A DNA stretch of 64,000 bases from contig NZ_JAASQV010000001.1 of NCBI RefSeq assembly GCF_011761945.1, positions 1 through 64,000 on the forward strand, written 5' to 3'. The position numbers and the translations under genes were made by a program. Position 1 is the first letter of the stretch. Every line of letters begins with the position of its first letter. The notes beneath the pieces are model-generated. The model made no database searches and had not been told where the DNA came from. It saw nothing but the letters and a program-made list of their open reading frames with translations. Origin of the DNA: Sphingomonas leidyi (lineage in GTDB: Bacteria; Pseudomonadota; Alphaproteobacteria; Sphingomonadales; Sphingomonadaceae). Positions 26,433 through 34,988 of this stretch are shown in pieces.

Positions 26433-27146
26433 CTACACGAACAACGAGAACGAGTTGCCGAAATTGTGGAGCAGGACCGGCAGGAGCAGGCTTCCTGTGC
26501 GCAGACGCAGCCAGACGGCAATGAACGCAGGGAGTCCGGTCAACGCCATGGTTATAGCGTCGAAGGAGAAGCTACCGTGCGAAAAGCCGAAGGCATGTGC
26601 CATCCCGAAGAGGAAGCATGACAGAACGGCACCCCATCCCCAATCAACCCCGAGGAGCCGCTTCCTGCCGGTGAACGCCTGATCGAGCGCGAACAGCAGG
26701 ATGCCTCGATAGAAGGGCTCTTCCTCCAAGCCCGGCATAGTCAATTGGAAGGCGATCTCTTCGCCGCTGGATCGGCCTGCGGGAAACATGATGGCGATGA
26801 CGGCGAAGAAGGCACAGTAGAGCGCCGCAACCGGCAATGCGGCTTTCAGGCTGCCTGGCGCCTGCGCGATCGTGAGCCCGGCGCGGCAAAAGCCGAATGC
26901 TGGCGACGCGGCGATGGCCAGCGTGCCTGCCAGCCCCAGGAGCTTGCCTTGCCAGTTCCACGCTCCTCCGATCGGGTCGGGCATCCATCCGTAAAGCCCA
27001 GTCAGAAGAGCATCGTTGATCGCGACCAACAGCGTGGCGATCAACAACGACCGCAGCGAGAAGCGTTTCCGATCGGCGAATCCCGCCACCACCCCGAGGG
27101 CGAGGAGGAGCGCCAGTGTTCCGCCCAATCCGATCAGTCCGTTCAC
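26433..27146 (-). CDS. CPBP-family intramembrane metalloprotease
   Basis: A 237-residue polytopic membrane protein with seven or eight hydrophobic segments. The three CPBP (Abi, Rce1-like) motifs are present: EEEPFYRG (about 141-148), FLFGMAHAF with the metal-binding His near 184, and LLHNFGNS near the C terminus. Members cleave prenylated or other membrane substrates; some give bacteriocin immunity. The GTG at 27146 follows GGAAGAAGG; an upstream TTG at 27233 would overlap the AraC gene. It may be cotranscribed with that gene. Confidence 0.85.
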   Translation of the reverse strand: MNGLIGLGGTLALLLALGVVAGFADRKRFSLRSLLIATLLVAINDALLTGLYGWMPDPIGGAWNWQGKLLGLAGTLAIAASPAFGFCRAGLTIAQAPGSLKAALPVAALYCAFFAVIAIMFPAGRSSGEEIAFQLTMPGLEEEPFYRGILLFALDQAFTGRKRLLGVDWGWGAVLSCFLFGMAHAFGFSHGSFSFDAITMALTGLPAFIAVWLRLRTGSLLLPVLLHNFGNSFSLFV

Positions 27147-27207
27147 GCGCCCGCCTTCTTCCTGCCCAAAGGCGACTGCGCTACCTTCGGAAGTGCCCTG
27201 CGGCTCC

Positions 27208-28326
27208 TCAGAAGCCGGTTTTTCGCTCCTCAAAACTCTGCTTATCCTGTGAGGGCGGATTCATCTGCCCCTGTCGGACGGCGGCTCGATACTCGCTGGG
27301 CGTGCATCCCTCGATCGCACGAAAAGCCCGGTTGAAGCTGGCAAGCGAAGCGAAACCGCTGTCAAGTGCCACGGCGATGAGCTTGTCGGCTCGATCCCGC
27401 TCCCCCAGCAGGCGACGCGCCTCCGCGACCCTGTAATGGTTCAGGAAGGTCCGGAAATGATCGTGCCCCAGCTCGTGATTGACCAGCGTCCGCACGGCAC
27501 GTTCCGGGGCTCCCATGCGCGCGACGAATCCCGCGAAGGTCAGCTCGGGGTCGAGGAACACCCGCTCCGTTTCCATCAGGACTGACAGTCGGCCGTGCAA
27601 CTCCGTGTTCGGTCGATGACCGGGCTTTGGTGCCGCCCCGGCCGGCATTGGGGCTGCTTGCGCAACGCCGAAGGTGAGCATGGCGGGATCGACCATCAAT
27701 ATCCTTCGCGCCAGCCACAGGCCGAATGCGAGGATCATCGCGTTCTGGGTCATGGCGAAGGCAATCGGGCGCCATGCGAAGCCGAACAGCGCGTCAGCCG
27801 CCAGGTCGATGAGCAGCATGCCCCCGAGCAGGACCGCCACCATGATACGCGCATCGTGGCGTTGCTGGATCAGATCTCCCTCGCGTCCTTCCAAGAGGCG
27901 CCAGACCAGATGGCCGACGATCGCGAAGCCCAACGGCACGAGCAGGCGCGATAGCCCCTTGTCCGCGAAGGCATCGCCGAGCAGCCCGCGATCGAGCGCG
28001 GCAATCGCGGCCCAGAAAAGGCCGACGCCCAGCACGCCGCCCTTCAACCGGAACCGGCTGTCGAAGCATGACAGGCAGAACCACCACAGGAAGACGACGG
28101 CGAAGCCGCTGACTGTGTGGGCTACGGTGCCGACGAGCCCAGTCGGGACTAGTGACGTCATCGGCGTGTTGCCGATGACGAAGCCCACGAGACACAGCGC
28201 TAGGGGTGCGAACAAAGCGGCGGGCAAGCCGATCTTCCGACGTTGGCCGAGCATACGCCACGCCAGCAGGAGGATCGTGCTTACAGCCCCTCCCCGGATA
28301 GCGGCGTCGAGTTGGCCAATATACAT
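27208..28326 (-). CDS. AraC-family regulator with membrane N-terminal domain
   Basis: A 372-residue protein: about seven hydrophobic segments in residues 1-220, then a linker and an AraC-type double HTH (~265-360; FAGFVARMGAPERAVRTLVNHELGHDHFRTFLNHYRVAEARRLL and ALDSGFASLASFNRAFRAIEGCTPSEYR). The membrane part probably senses an envelope signal. The ATG at 28326 begins the first membrane segment; a GTG at 28362 is an alternative. The CPBP gene follows within about 60 bases. Confidence 0.9.
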   Translation of the reverse strand: MYIGQLDAAIRGGAVSTILLLAWRMLGQRRKIGLPAALFAPLALCLVGFVIGNTPMTSLVPTGLVGTVAHTVSGFAVVFLWWFCLSCFDSRFRLKGGVLGVGLFWAAIAALDRGLLGDAFADKGLSRLLVPLGFAIVGHLVWRLLEGREGDLIQQRHDARIMVAVLLGGMLLIDLAADALFGFAWRPIAFAMTQNAMILAFGLWLARRILMVDPAMLTFGVAQAAPMPAGAAPKPGHRPNTELHGRLSVLMETERVFLDPELTFAGFVARMGAPERAVRTLVNHELGHDHFRTFLNHYRVAEARRLLGERDRADKLIAVALDSGFASLASFNRAFRAIEGCTPSEYRAAVRQGQMNPPSQDKQSFEERKTGF

Positions 28327-28848
28327 TTTGTCACGATACGGGGGGAAGCGGCGTCGGACCACCTTGTCCCCGCAAGTCGCGGGTCGGCTGACTCGCGGAT
28401 TCTAACCGAAGCTGAGTTTCGAGAGCGGCAGCTATTGACCTCGATGTGCCCGATAGCTGCTGGGGAGCAAAGTCCCAATGTCACCCGAGCGAGATAATGG
28501 AACAGCAGGTTGCGGACTCACTCCGGGATCGGTTTAAACAGCTGATATTTAGGCGCTTTCCTGCCGGGAGGCACGACCCAACACGGACCCTGAAAGCACT
28601 GGCGTGAGTGCGCGGGTGCCGGCGGACCATTGCGGTTCGCAGCCTTTTCCGCTATCCCCAGCGCGTCGGAAAAGGCAGCCTTGGTTTGGTAAGCCCAAGG
28701 CCTTTCGGTAACGAAAGCTCTGGTCTTTGGCCTCGCGCTCGAGATCCCCGCGACGAACATCAGCCATCATCCCGGTGGCTGTGCGTTCGTCGAAGCGGGG
28801 CTTTAGCCTGGGAAACGCTCCGGTCGAACGTCGACAAGGAGCCAACCC
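28327..28848. other. Divergent intergenic region, no gene supported
   Basis: About 520 bases between the AraC gene and the divergent SDR gene. Two minus-strand frames run through 28518-28956, one ending in a peptide that looks protein-like (CWVVPPGRKAPKYQLFKPIPE), but neither has a ribosome-binding site or a domain I recognise. The region must contain both outward promoters. Confidence 0.45.
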
Positions 28849-29595
28849 GTGCAGCAACCTTTCTCTCCGTCCCCTATCGCCCTCGTCACCGGCGCGAGCC
28901 GACGCCTCGGTCTCGGCTATGCCGTAGCGCGCCAGCTCGCCGAACGAGGATACCACGTCCTCCTGACCGCGAGGGACGAGGGCCAGGCGGAAGAGCTAGC
29001 CGCCGACATCCGCGACCAGAACCTCGCTGCGGATGCGGTCGTCCTCGACCTTGCTGACCGAGCGAGTATCCGGGCGTTGGTCGAACGACTGAGCCGGGAT
29101 TTCGATCGGCTCGATGTGCTCGTGAACAATGCGAGCGCCATGCCGGACTTCCAGGTCCGATCGCCGCTCGACGCCGATATGGATGCGCTGCAATCGATCT
29201 TCGCGGTCAGCGTATTCGGCACCTGGGAGCTGACTCAGGCGCTGATCCCTCTCCTTCGGCAGGCGCCCGCAGCGCGCATCGTCAACGTCTCGAGCGCGGC
29301 TGCGATGCAGATCGCGGGCGCCCCGCGCGGTCCGATATTCTCGCCAGCCTATTCGCTCGCCAAATATGCGCTCAATGGGCTGACGGCGATGCTGGCGGCG
29401 TCGCTGGCCGACACGCCGATCCTGGTGAACGCCGTCGATCCCGGGTCGGTCGCCACCCACCCCGAGCGCGGCGACGACGAAGGCGACCGGTCCCCGGCCG
29501 AAGCAGCGGAAGGCGTGGTCTGGGCGGCGACGCTTGGTCCCGACGGGCCGACGGGCGGGTTCTTCCACGACGGTCAGCCGGTCGTCGCGCGATGA
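28849..29595 (+). CDS. Short-chain dehydrogenase/reductase
   Basis: A 248-residue SDR oxidoreductase: cofactor motif TGASRRLGLG (about 14-23), NNAS (101-104), Ser of VNVSSAAA and catalytic YSLAK (Tyr and Lys near 166-170). The basic residues after the glycine motif suggest NADP preference. Start is a GTG with AAGGAG seven bases upstream. It overlaps the following MFS gene by four bases (ATGA), so the two are cotranscribed. Substrate unknown. Confidence 0.9.
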   Translation: MQQPFSPSPIALVTGASRRLGLGYAVARQLAERGYHVLLTARDEGQAEELAADIRDQNLAADAVVLDLADRASIRALVERLSRDFDRLDVLVNNASAMPDFQVRSPLDADMDALQSIFAVSVFGTWELTQALIPLLRQAPAARIVNVSSAAAMQIAGAPRGPIFSPAYSLAKYALNGLTAMLAASLADTPILVNAVDPGSVATHPERGDDEGDRSPAEAAEGVVWAATLGPDGPTGGFFHDGQPVVAR

Positions 29596-30767
29596 ACCGG
29601 CCCCTTATCGTCATCTTCGCCGCGATCGCGCTCGACGCCGTGGGCATCGGGCTGATCTTCCCGATCCTGCCGCGCCTGGTCGAGGATGTGACTCACGCCC
29701 GCAATGTCGCGGCCTATATCGGCATCCTCACTGCACTCTACGCGGCGATGCAGTTCGTCTTCGCGCCGGTGCTCGGTGCCTTGAGCGATCGCCTCGGCCG
29801 CCGGCCCGTCCTGCTGCTCTCGCTCGGCGGCGCGGCCGTCAATTATGTGCTGATGGCGCTGGCGCCGTCGCTCTGGTTGCTGATCCTCGGGCGCGGCATC
29901 GCCGGGCTGACCAGCGCCAACATCTCCGTCGCGACGGCCTATATCACCGACATCTCGCCCGAAGAGGCGCGAGCCAAGCGCTTCGGCCTGTTCAACGCCA
30001 TGTTCGGGATCGGCTTCATCCTCGGCCCGGTCGTGGGCGGCGTGCTCGGCGACTATTGGCTGCGGCTGCCGTTCATCGCGGCGGCAGGGCTGAACGCCGC
30101 CAACCTACTTCTGGCGCTGTTCGTCCTTCCCGAGTCCCGTGTGTCGAGCCGGGAGAAGATCGATCTCGCGGCACTCAACCCGCTACGGCCACTGCGCTGG
30201 GCGGTGTCGATGCGCACCCTGGTGCCCGTCGTTGCGATCTTCTTCACATTGAGCGCCACGGGCGAGGTCTACGGCACCTGCTGGGCGCTGTGGGGCAACG
30301 ACATGTTCGGCTGGAACGGCCTGTGGATCGGCCTGTCGCTGGGGGTATTCGGCGTGTGCCAGTCGCTCGCGCAGGCCTTCCTGCCCGGACCAGCCGTGAG
30401 GCTGCTCGGCGAGCGCGGAGCCGTGCTGACGGGTATCGCCGGGGCCTGCGTCGCGCTCGTCGCGATGGCGTTCGTTACACAGGGCTGGATGGTATTCGCG
30501 ATGATGCCGATCGTTGCGCTCTCCGGAATAGGAACGCCGGCGCTGCAGTCGCTCGCCACGCGCCTTGTCGACGAGAGCCGCCAGGGCCAGTTCCAGGGCG
30601 TGCTGGCGTCCGCCATGAGCATGGCGTCGATCGTCGGTCCGCTGGTCTTTTCGAGCTTCTACTTCATCGTTCGCGCACGATGGCCCGGTGCCGTCTGGCT
30701 GTCAGCAATGGCCGTCAACGCGTTGGCGGTGCCGCTCGTGCTCAGCCTGCGATTTTCGCGAGAATGA
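29592..30767 (+). CDS. MFS efflux transporter, TetA-like (TCR/Tet) group
   Basis: A 391-residue 12-segment major facilitator. The opening IVIFAAIALDAVGIGLIFPILPRLVEDV and the loop motif GALSDRLGRRPVLLLS match the TetA/TCR drug:H+ antiporter group, and ARAKRFGLFNAMFGIGFILGPVVGG is typical of transmembrane helix 5. It may export tetracycline-like or other hydrophobic compounds; residue-level specificity cannot be judged. Translationally coupled to the SDR gene, so the pair may modify and export the same compound. Confidence 0.88.
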   Translation: MNRPLIVIFAAIALDAVGIGLIFPILPRLVEDVTHARNVAAYIGILTALYAAMQFVFAPVLGALSDRLGRRPVLLLSLGGAAVNYVLMALAPSLWLLILGRGIAGLTSANISVATAYITDISPEEARAKRFGLFNAMFGIGFILGPVVGGVLGDYWLRLPFIAAAGLNAANLLLALFVLPESRVSSREKIDLAALNPLRPLRWAVSMRTLVPVVAIFFTLSATGEVYGTCWALWGNDMFGWNGLWIGLSLGVFGVCQSLAQAFLPGPAVRLLGERGAVLTGIAGACVALVAMAFVTQGWMVFAMMPIVALSGIGTPALQSLATRLVDESRQGQFQGVLASAMSMASIVGPLVFSSFYFIVRARWPGAVWLSAMAVNALAVPLVLSLRFSRE

Positions 30768-30925
30768 GCAGGTGTGGGATGATGGCCGGAACCTTCCACT
30801 TGTCAAGGTTCGTCAGGCCGATGCTGCGCGGCGGACGCGGCAATCATACAATGATTTATGAAAAGTCAGGGCCGCAGGCTATCGTCGGCAGCGCGATCGG
30901 GCGCATTGGGTCGAAAAGAAGCCGT

Positions 30926-31090
30926 TCAGGATCGCGTCGTCGCGGGGCGCTCCCTCGCCCGCACATCGTAGATGGCGGCGAGCTCCAGATGGAGGCGCCG
31001 TCGTTGCTCGCTGGCGGTCCGGTCTGCTTTTTCGCGCTCTTCTGCTGCGCGTCGCGAATAATGCTCTGACAACCGATCGGACAGCTCCAT
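30926..31090 (-). CDS. Small charged helical protein (54 aa)
   Basis: A 54-residue protein (MELSDRLSEHYSRRAAEEREKADRT in part) that is almost entirely one charged helix. The ATG at 31090 follows GCAGGAGGAGCGGCGCC, a strong ribosome-binding site. Short helical proteins of this kind are common in sphingomonads; function unknown. The 158 bases downstream, to the MFS stop, contain no gene. Confidence 0.6.
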   Translation of the reverse strand: MELSDRLSEHYSRRAAEEREKADRTASEQRRRLHLELAAIYDVRARERPATTRS

Positions 31091-31304
31091 GGCGCCGCTC
31101 CTCCTGCGATGCGGCATCCATGCCCAGGGCGCTAAAACTTTCCAATCCGGATAATCACATAGCCGTCGTACTCAGGCGGGAAGTTCTGTTCCTAGCGGAT
31201 CGATTGTTCTCAATCGCCTGATGGCTGCACTCCGCCGACGGCTGAAGCACAACGCGGCTCACCCAGGTTAGCGATTGCGCCGGCTTTTCGTCATACGAGC
31301 AATC

Positions 31305-31544
31305 ATGCCCCGATTTTTTTTCAACGTGTACGACCGGCGAGGCTGGCTGCATGACTTCGAGGGAATGGAGGTTGATCCGTCTGGCCTTCGAAAGTGCGCG
31401 ATCGAACAGGCTCGTTCGCTAATCTGCGATGACGTGCAACACGGCGTATTGGACCTGCGGGGCAGGATCGAAGTTACCAGCGAAGCGAGCGAGATCGTTC
31501 TCGTGCTCGGCTTCAACCAGGTCGTTGCCAGGGTGCTGATATAA
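31305..31544 (+). CDS. DUF6894 family protein
   Basis: A 79-residue protein matching the DUF6894 pattern common in Rhizobiales and Sphingomonadales: MPRFFFNVYDRRGWLHDFEGMEV at the start, an Ala/Arg-rich helix (CAIEQARSLICDDV) and a closing GRIEV-x-VLVLGF strand. Start ATG at 31305 fits the family; a longer frame upstream does not. Function unknown. The ~240 bases after it hold no gene. Confidence 0.8.
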   Translation: MPRFFFNVYDRRGWLHDFEGMEVDPSGLRKCAIEQARSLICDDVQHGVLDLRGRIEVTSEASEIVLVLGFNQVVARVLI

Positions 31545-31786
31545 CAGCGGCCTCGCATTAATCGGGCGAAATGATGCGAGCGTGGTGCGAACGGTATTGG
31601 CTGTAGTCGCACACAACCTGGGCGCTCGTGACGGATGCTCGATATCCGATTGGTCTGCACGCACAAATGCTGCCGTCCGAATTGATCTGGTCGAGGCGTC
31701 CGTCCCGTGGAAGCCCGCTGGCCATCGGGGCCAGCGAAGTTGCTCTGCCTCGGTCTCATTGTGGGGGCGGCGCGGCTCCATCCCGG

Positions 31787-32593
31787 CTAACCGGGCATCC
31801 GGGATGCGGGCCGGCTTTCCCCCGCTTCGATCTTCTGCTCGGAGCTTTCGCTCTCCGTGGGATACACCCCTCTCAGCACATCTTCGAAATGGCGACGAAC
31901 CGAGATGTTACAGCCGCAGGCAAGGCTCTCAAGTTCGTCGAGGCGCCGAACGCGAACACTGCCGCGCCTGGTCTCCAGGACCGCTCGACCCTTGAGCGAC
32001 TGGATGACGCGGCTGATGTAGCTTCTTCCAACACCCAGCATCGAGGCGAGCTGCTCCTGGGTCAGCGGAACGTCATGATCCCCGGTGCGGTCCATTGCCG
32101 CCAGAAGCCACTTCGCAGTGCGCTGCTCGATCGTGTGCGCGGCGTTGCATGCGACTGACTGGAATACCTGTGCCATGACGCAATCGGCGTAGCGGGCAAA
32201 CAGGTGGCGCAACGTGATCGACTGAAGTTTTGCTTCCTCGAGATCCGAAGCTTCCATGCGCAGAAACAAGCCGGGAAACTGGACAACCGCGCGCGCATAC
32301 GCTGGCAACCGCCCCTGGCTGACAATGCCTCCGATCGCTCCCTCCCGGCCGATGAGCGCGGTCTCCACACCGGTGCCATCGTCTACCATGACCATGAAGG
32401 AAACCAGGCTGGGGCCACAGGGAAAATAGACATAGCGGACATGATCGCCAGGTTCGTAGAGCACGGCACCGACGTCCGCCGGATAGGGATGGAGCAACGG
32501 GCGGATCAGCTCGAAGTCGTCGGACCTAACCGCCCGGAGCAAGTTGTTTCCGCCGGGGGGCACAGTGAGATCCGGTTCCTGGGCCGCACGCAT
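31787..32593 (-). CDS. Crp/Fnr-family transcriptional regulator
   Basis: A 268-residue regulator: cyclic-nucleotide-binding-type beta-barrel (about residues 30-140; VLYEPGDHVRYVYFPCGPSLVSF) and C-terminal winged HTH (~170-225; PLTQEQLASMLGVGRSYISRVIQSLKGRAVLETRRGSV). No Cys cluster for an Fe-S centre of the Fnr type is seen. Start ATG at 32593; a TTG two codons upstream is an alternative. It is divergent from the HWE kinase, and a pair of palindromes lies between them. Confidence 0.9.
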   Translation of the reverse strand: MRAAQEPDLTVPPGGNNLLRAVRSDDFELIRPLLHPYPADVGAVLYEPGDHVRYVYFPCGPSLVSFMVMVDDGTGVETALIGREGAIGGIVSQGRLPAYARAVVQFPGLFLRMEASDLEEAKLQSITLRHLFARYADCVMAQVFQSVACNAAHTIEQRTAKWLLAAMDRTGDHDVPLTQEQLASMLGVGRSYISRVIQSLKGRAVLETRRGSVRVRRLDELESLACGCNISVRRHFEDVLRGVYPTESESSEQKIEAGESRPASRMPG

Positions 32594-32687
32594 CTCCAAC
32601 CTCGCGATTTTCGAAAGCTGTGACGAACGCTCGTCTCAAGCCTTGTTTCCAGGGCTCGCGCCGGTCGTCACGCAAAAAACCGGGCAA

Positions 32688-32742
32688 TGTGTCCACTAGT
32701 GGGCAGACATGACGACGAGACTTGTGTCTACTAGTTGACACA
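32688..32742. promoter_or_regulatory. Two direct copies of a 20-base palindrome
   Basis: Copies at 32688-32707 and 32723-32742 (second copy TGTGTCTACTAGTTGACACA), 16 of 20 positions identical, start-to-start distance 35 bases. The second copy is nearly perfectly palindromic; the shared core is TGTC-Y-ACTAGT-K-G-R-CA. Position 20 bases before the histidine-kinase start and about 95 before the divergent Crp/Fnr start suggests a binding site for a dimeric regulator, perhaps the Crp/Fnr protein itself. The spacing is not that of a standard CRP or FNR site. Confidence 0.65.
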
Positions 32743-32762
32743 ACACCATTTAGGACGTGATT

Positions 32763-34169
32763 ATGAATTCGCCAGTGAGTCCGGTGGACAGGTGCGTGGC
32801 TGACGGAGACTTTCTGCGTCGTGCGCTGGATGCGGCGGGGGGTATCGGGACGTGGAGCTGGGATCCACGTACCGACAAGTTCCGGGCAGACGAGGCGTTC
32901 TGGGCCTTGCACGGTGGTGGAAAACTGGCGGCTGACGCCGGGGATGGGGCGCGCCTTGGCGAGTTTCTGGCTTTAGTCATCGCTAGCCAACGCGACGCGC
33001 TGGGGGAAGAGCTTCACCACGCCATTCAGGCTCGCCGGCCTTTCCGGAGAGAGTATCAGCTCGCTTCTTCTCAAGAAGGAGAGCGGCGAATCCTTCTTCG
33101 CGGCGCCTCGTCCGGGCTCGACCGGGACGAGCGTCTCCTCGGTACCGCGACCGACATTACCGACCAGCGCCAAGCTGAGTCGGCATTGCGCGCCAGCGAG
33201 GCCAAGTACGAGGCGATCACCAACTCGATCGACCAGATGATCTGGTCGACGCGTCCGGACGGATTCCATGATTACTACAATCGCCGGTGGTACGAATATA
33301 CCGGCGTACCGTCTGGCTCAACCGATGGCGAGGCGTGGAACGGCATGTTTCACCCCGAAGACCGGGCACGCGCGTGGGAAGTCTGGCGGCGCAGTCTCGA
33401 GACCGGCGAGCCCTACCATATCGAATACCGTTTGCGCCACCGCTCGGGTGAATATCGCTGGGTAATCGGACGCGCGCAGTGCGTGCGAGGCGAGGACGGC
33501 GCGATCGCCCGCTGGTACGGCACCTGCACCGACATCCATGATCTCAAGATGGCGGAGCAATCGTGCGAGTTGATCGCCCGCGAGCTGTCGCATCGCATCA
33601 AGAACATCTTCGCGGTGGTTTCCAGCCTCGTCATGCTTCCAACGCGCGGCCGACCGGAGTTCCAGGCCTTTGCGCGTGGCGTGCAGGCAAGGATCGATGC
33701 GCTCGCCGTCGCGCATGAATATGTCCGCCCCCAAAGCGCCCGCTCGAACCCGCCGCAGGCACCGGCTACCGTGCACGGGCTGCTCGGCATGCTGAGCGCG
33801 CCGTACAACGTGGATGATGCCGCGGTCGTGGCGATCAGCGGCGACGACGTGCCGATCGGCTCCCGCGCTGCCACAGGGCTGGCGCTCATCTTCCACGAAC
33901 TCGCCACCAATGCCGTCAAATATGGAGCGCTGTCGCAGAGTGGGGGGAGGGTCGCGATCATCTGCGCGCGCTCCGAGGAAAACTACGAGATTTTGTGGGA
34001 GGAGGTGGGTGGGCCGCAAATCGACGGAGCGCCGGAACGCCGCGGTTTCGGCACGGCGCTATCGGAGCGCGTGGTCGAAACCGAGCTCGGAGCAAAGATG
34101 GAGCGACGTTGGGGAGCCGATGGACTACAGATCCGGTTGATCGTGCCCCAAGCCCGGATAAGCCTATGA
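32763..34169 (+). CDS. PAS-domain sensor histidine kinase, HWE family
   Basis: A 468-residue soluble kinase: two PAS/PAC units (about 15-140 and 143-265, each ending in a TDI-type PAC motif), then the HWE dimerisation domain with the phospho-accepting His in ELSHRIKNIF (His 277) and an ATPase domain with FHELATNAVKYGAL and GFGTAL. HWE kinases in alphaproteobacteria often feed the PhyR-EcfG general stress response, which would suit this cargo. No response regulator is adjacent. ATG at 32763; AGGA lies upstream. Confidence 0.92.
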   Translation: MNSPVSPVDRCVADGDFLRRALDAAGGIGTWSWDPRTDKFRADEAFWALHGGGKLAADAGDGARLGEFLALVIASQRDALGEELHHAIQARRPFRREYQLASSQEGERRILLRGASSGLDRDERLLGTATDITDQRQAESALRASEAKYEAITNSIDQMIWSTRPDGFHDYYNRRWYEYTGVPSGSTDGEAWNGMFHPEDRARAWEVWRRSLETGEPYHIEYRLRHRSGEYRWVIGRAQCVRGEDGAIARWYGTCTDIHDLKMAEQSCELIARELSHRIKNIFAVVSSLVMLPTRGRPEFQAFARGVQARIDALAVAHEYVRPQSARSNPPQAPATVHGLLGMLSAPYNVDDAAVVAISGDDVPIGSRAATGLALIFHELATNAVKYGALSQSGGRVAIICARSEENYEILWEEVGGPQIDGAPERRGFGTALSERVVETELGAKMERRWGADGLQIRLIVPQARISL

Positions 34170-34486
34170 GAGAGCAGCGGCGTCCCATAACTCCGGTCTG
34201 TCACTTCCCTGCTGATCGATAGGCCTTCATCGACGTTGACTACGCGGGTTCACGGTTGCCGGGCGCCTTCCCTTACCGCCAGCGAGCGGGTGCAGACCAC
34301 AAAGGGCTGGCACACCCTCGCTCAGGAGGATGCCGGGAACGCGGTCCGCCCAATGCTTCACGACGTCCGCCCCGCAAGTTCGGCTCGAGGGCTGTTGAAG
34401 ATGCCGTGACGATCTTTCGCGTTGGTCTTGATGATGCGTGGCGGGGGCTGGCGTTTTGGCACACCTTGCCACAAAATCTCAGGGGA
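34170..34486. other. Intergenic region, no gene supported
   Basis: About 320 bases between the kinase and the convergent HxlR gene. Open frames on both strands have no ribosome-binding site or recognisable product. An imperfect inverted repeat around TTTTGGCA and TGCCACAAAA lies near 34455-34480 and could work as a terminator for either gene. Confidence 0.45.
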
Positions 34487-34873
34487 TCAGTCATGCGATA
34501 CAGAAGCCTCGACCCATGCCTCGATCTCGATGGCGTGAGCCTCGACCCATCGGTCGAGCTCGCGTACGACGCTGCTGAGCGATAAACCTAGCGGCGTGAG
34601 AGCATATTCTACGCGCGGGGGTACCTCAGGATAACTGGTGCGCGTAACGAGACCGTGCTGCTGCAGCCGGCGTAGCGCCTGGACGAGCATCTTCTCTGAA
34701 ACGCCGCCGATCCGCCTGCGCAGCTCCGCAGTGCGGTAGGTGCGCTCGCTGAGCGCGTGGACGATAAGCAGCGTCCATTTCTCCGCCAACAGGCTGAGCA
34801 CCTTGCGCGCCGGACAGTCCGCCAGGAACACGTCGCATTGGAGGTCGCGGAACGAAGCCAAACTCTTTTTCAT
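34487..34873 (-). CDS. HxlR-family transcriptional regulator
   Basis: A 128-residue winged-helix regulator with the HxlR pattern: CPARKVLSLLAEKWTLLIVHALSE, RTAELRRRIGGVSEKMLVQALRRLQQHGLVTR and a PRVEYALTPLG wing. Cys 15 and 22 near the N terminus recall redox- or aldehyde-sensing HxlR proteins such as HypR/YodB, which is a suggestion only. AGAGGTAAGT precedes the ATG. Divergent from the MBL-fold gene; GTACGTAC (34886-34893) in the intergenic region is a possible operator. Confidence 0.9.
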   Translation of the reverse strand: MKKSLASFRDLQCDVFLADCPARKVLSLLAEKWTLLIVHALSERTYRTAELRRRIGGVSEKMLVQALRRLQQHGLVTRTSYPEVPPRVEYALTPLGLSLSSVVRELDRWVEAHAIEIEAWVEASVSHD

Positions 34874-34988
34874 ACTTACCTCTGGGTACGTACTTCCGGA
34901 TTCGGAGCTATGGGCACATCTCTTCGCGCGCAAGATGCGGTGCCGCTGAACTGAGGCACCTGAAGAGTTGCGAGGAGACAAGACGAAT

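Noticed and set aside
28518..28956. Minus-strand frames between the AraC and SDR genes
   Set aside because: They overlap the SDR start or lack translation signals, and no family is recognised.
30789..30812. A GGAAC...GTT general-stress (EcfG) promoter
   Set aside because: The spacer is 15 bases, outside the expected range, and no plus-strand gene follows closely.
34457..34480. A sigma-54 promoter (TGGCAC...TTGC)
   Set aside because: The spacing between TGGCAC and TTGC is three bases rather than the required five, and no gene starts downstream on that strand at a suitable distance.
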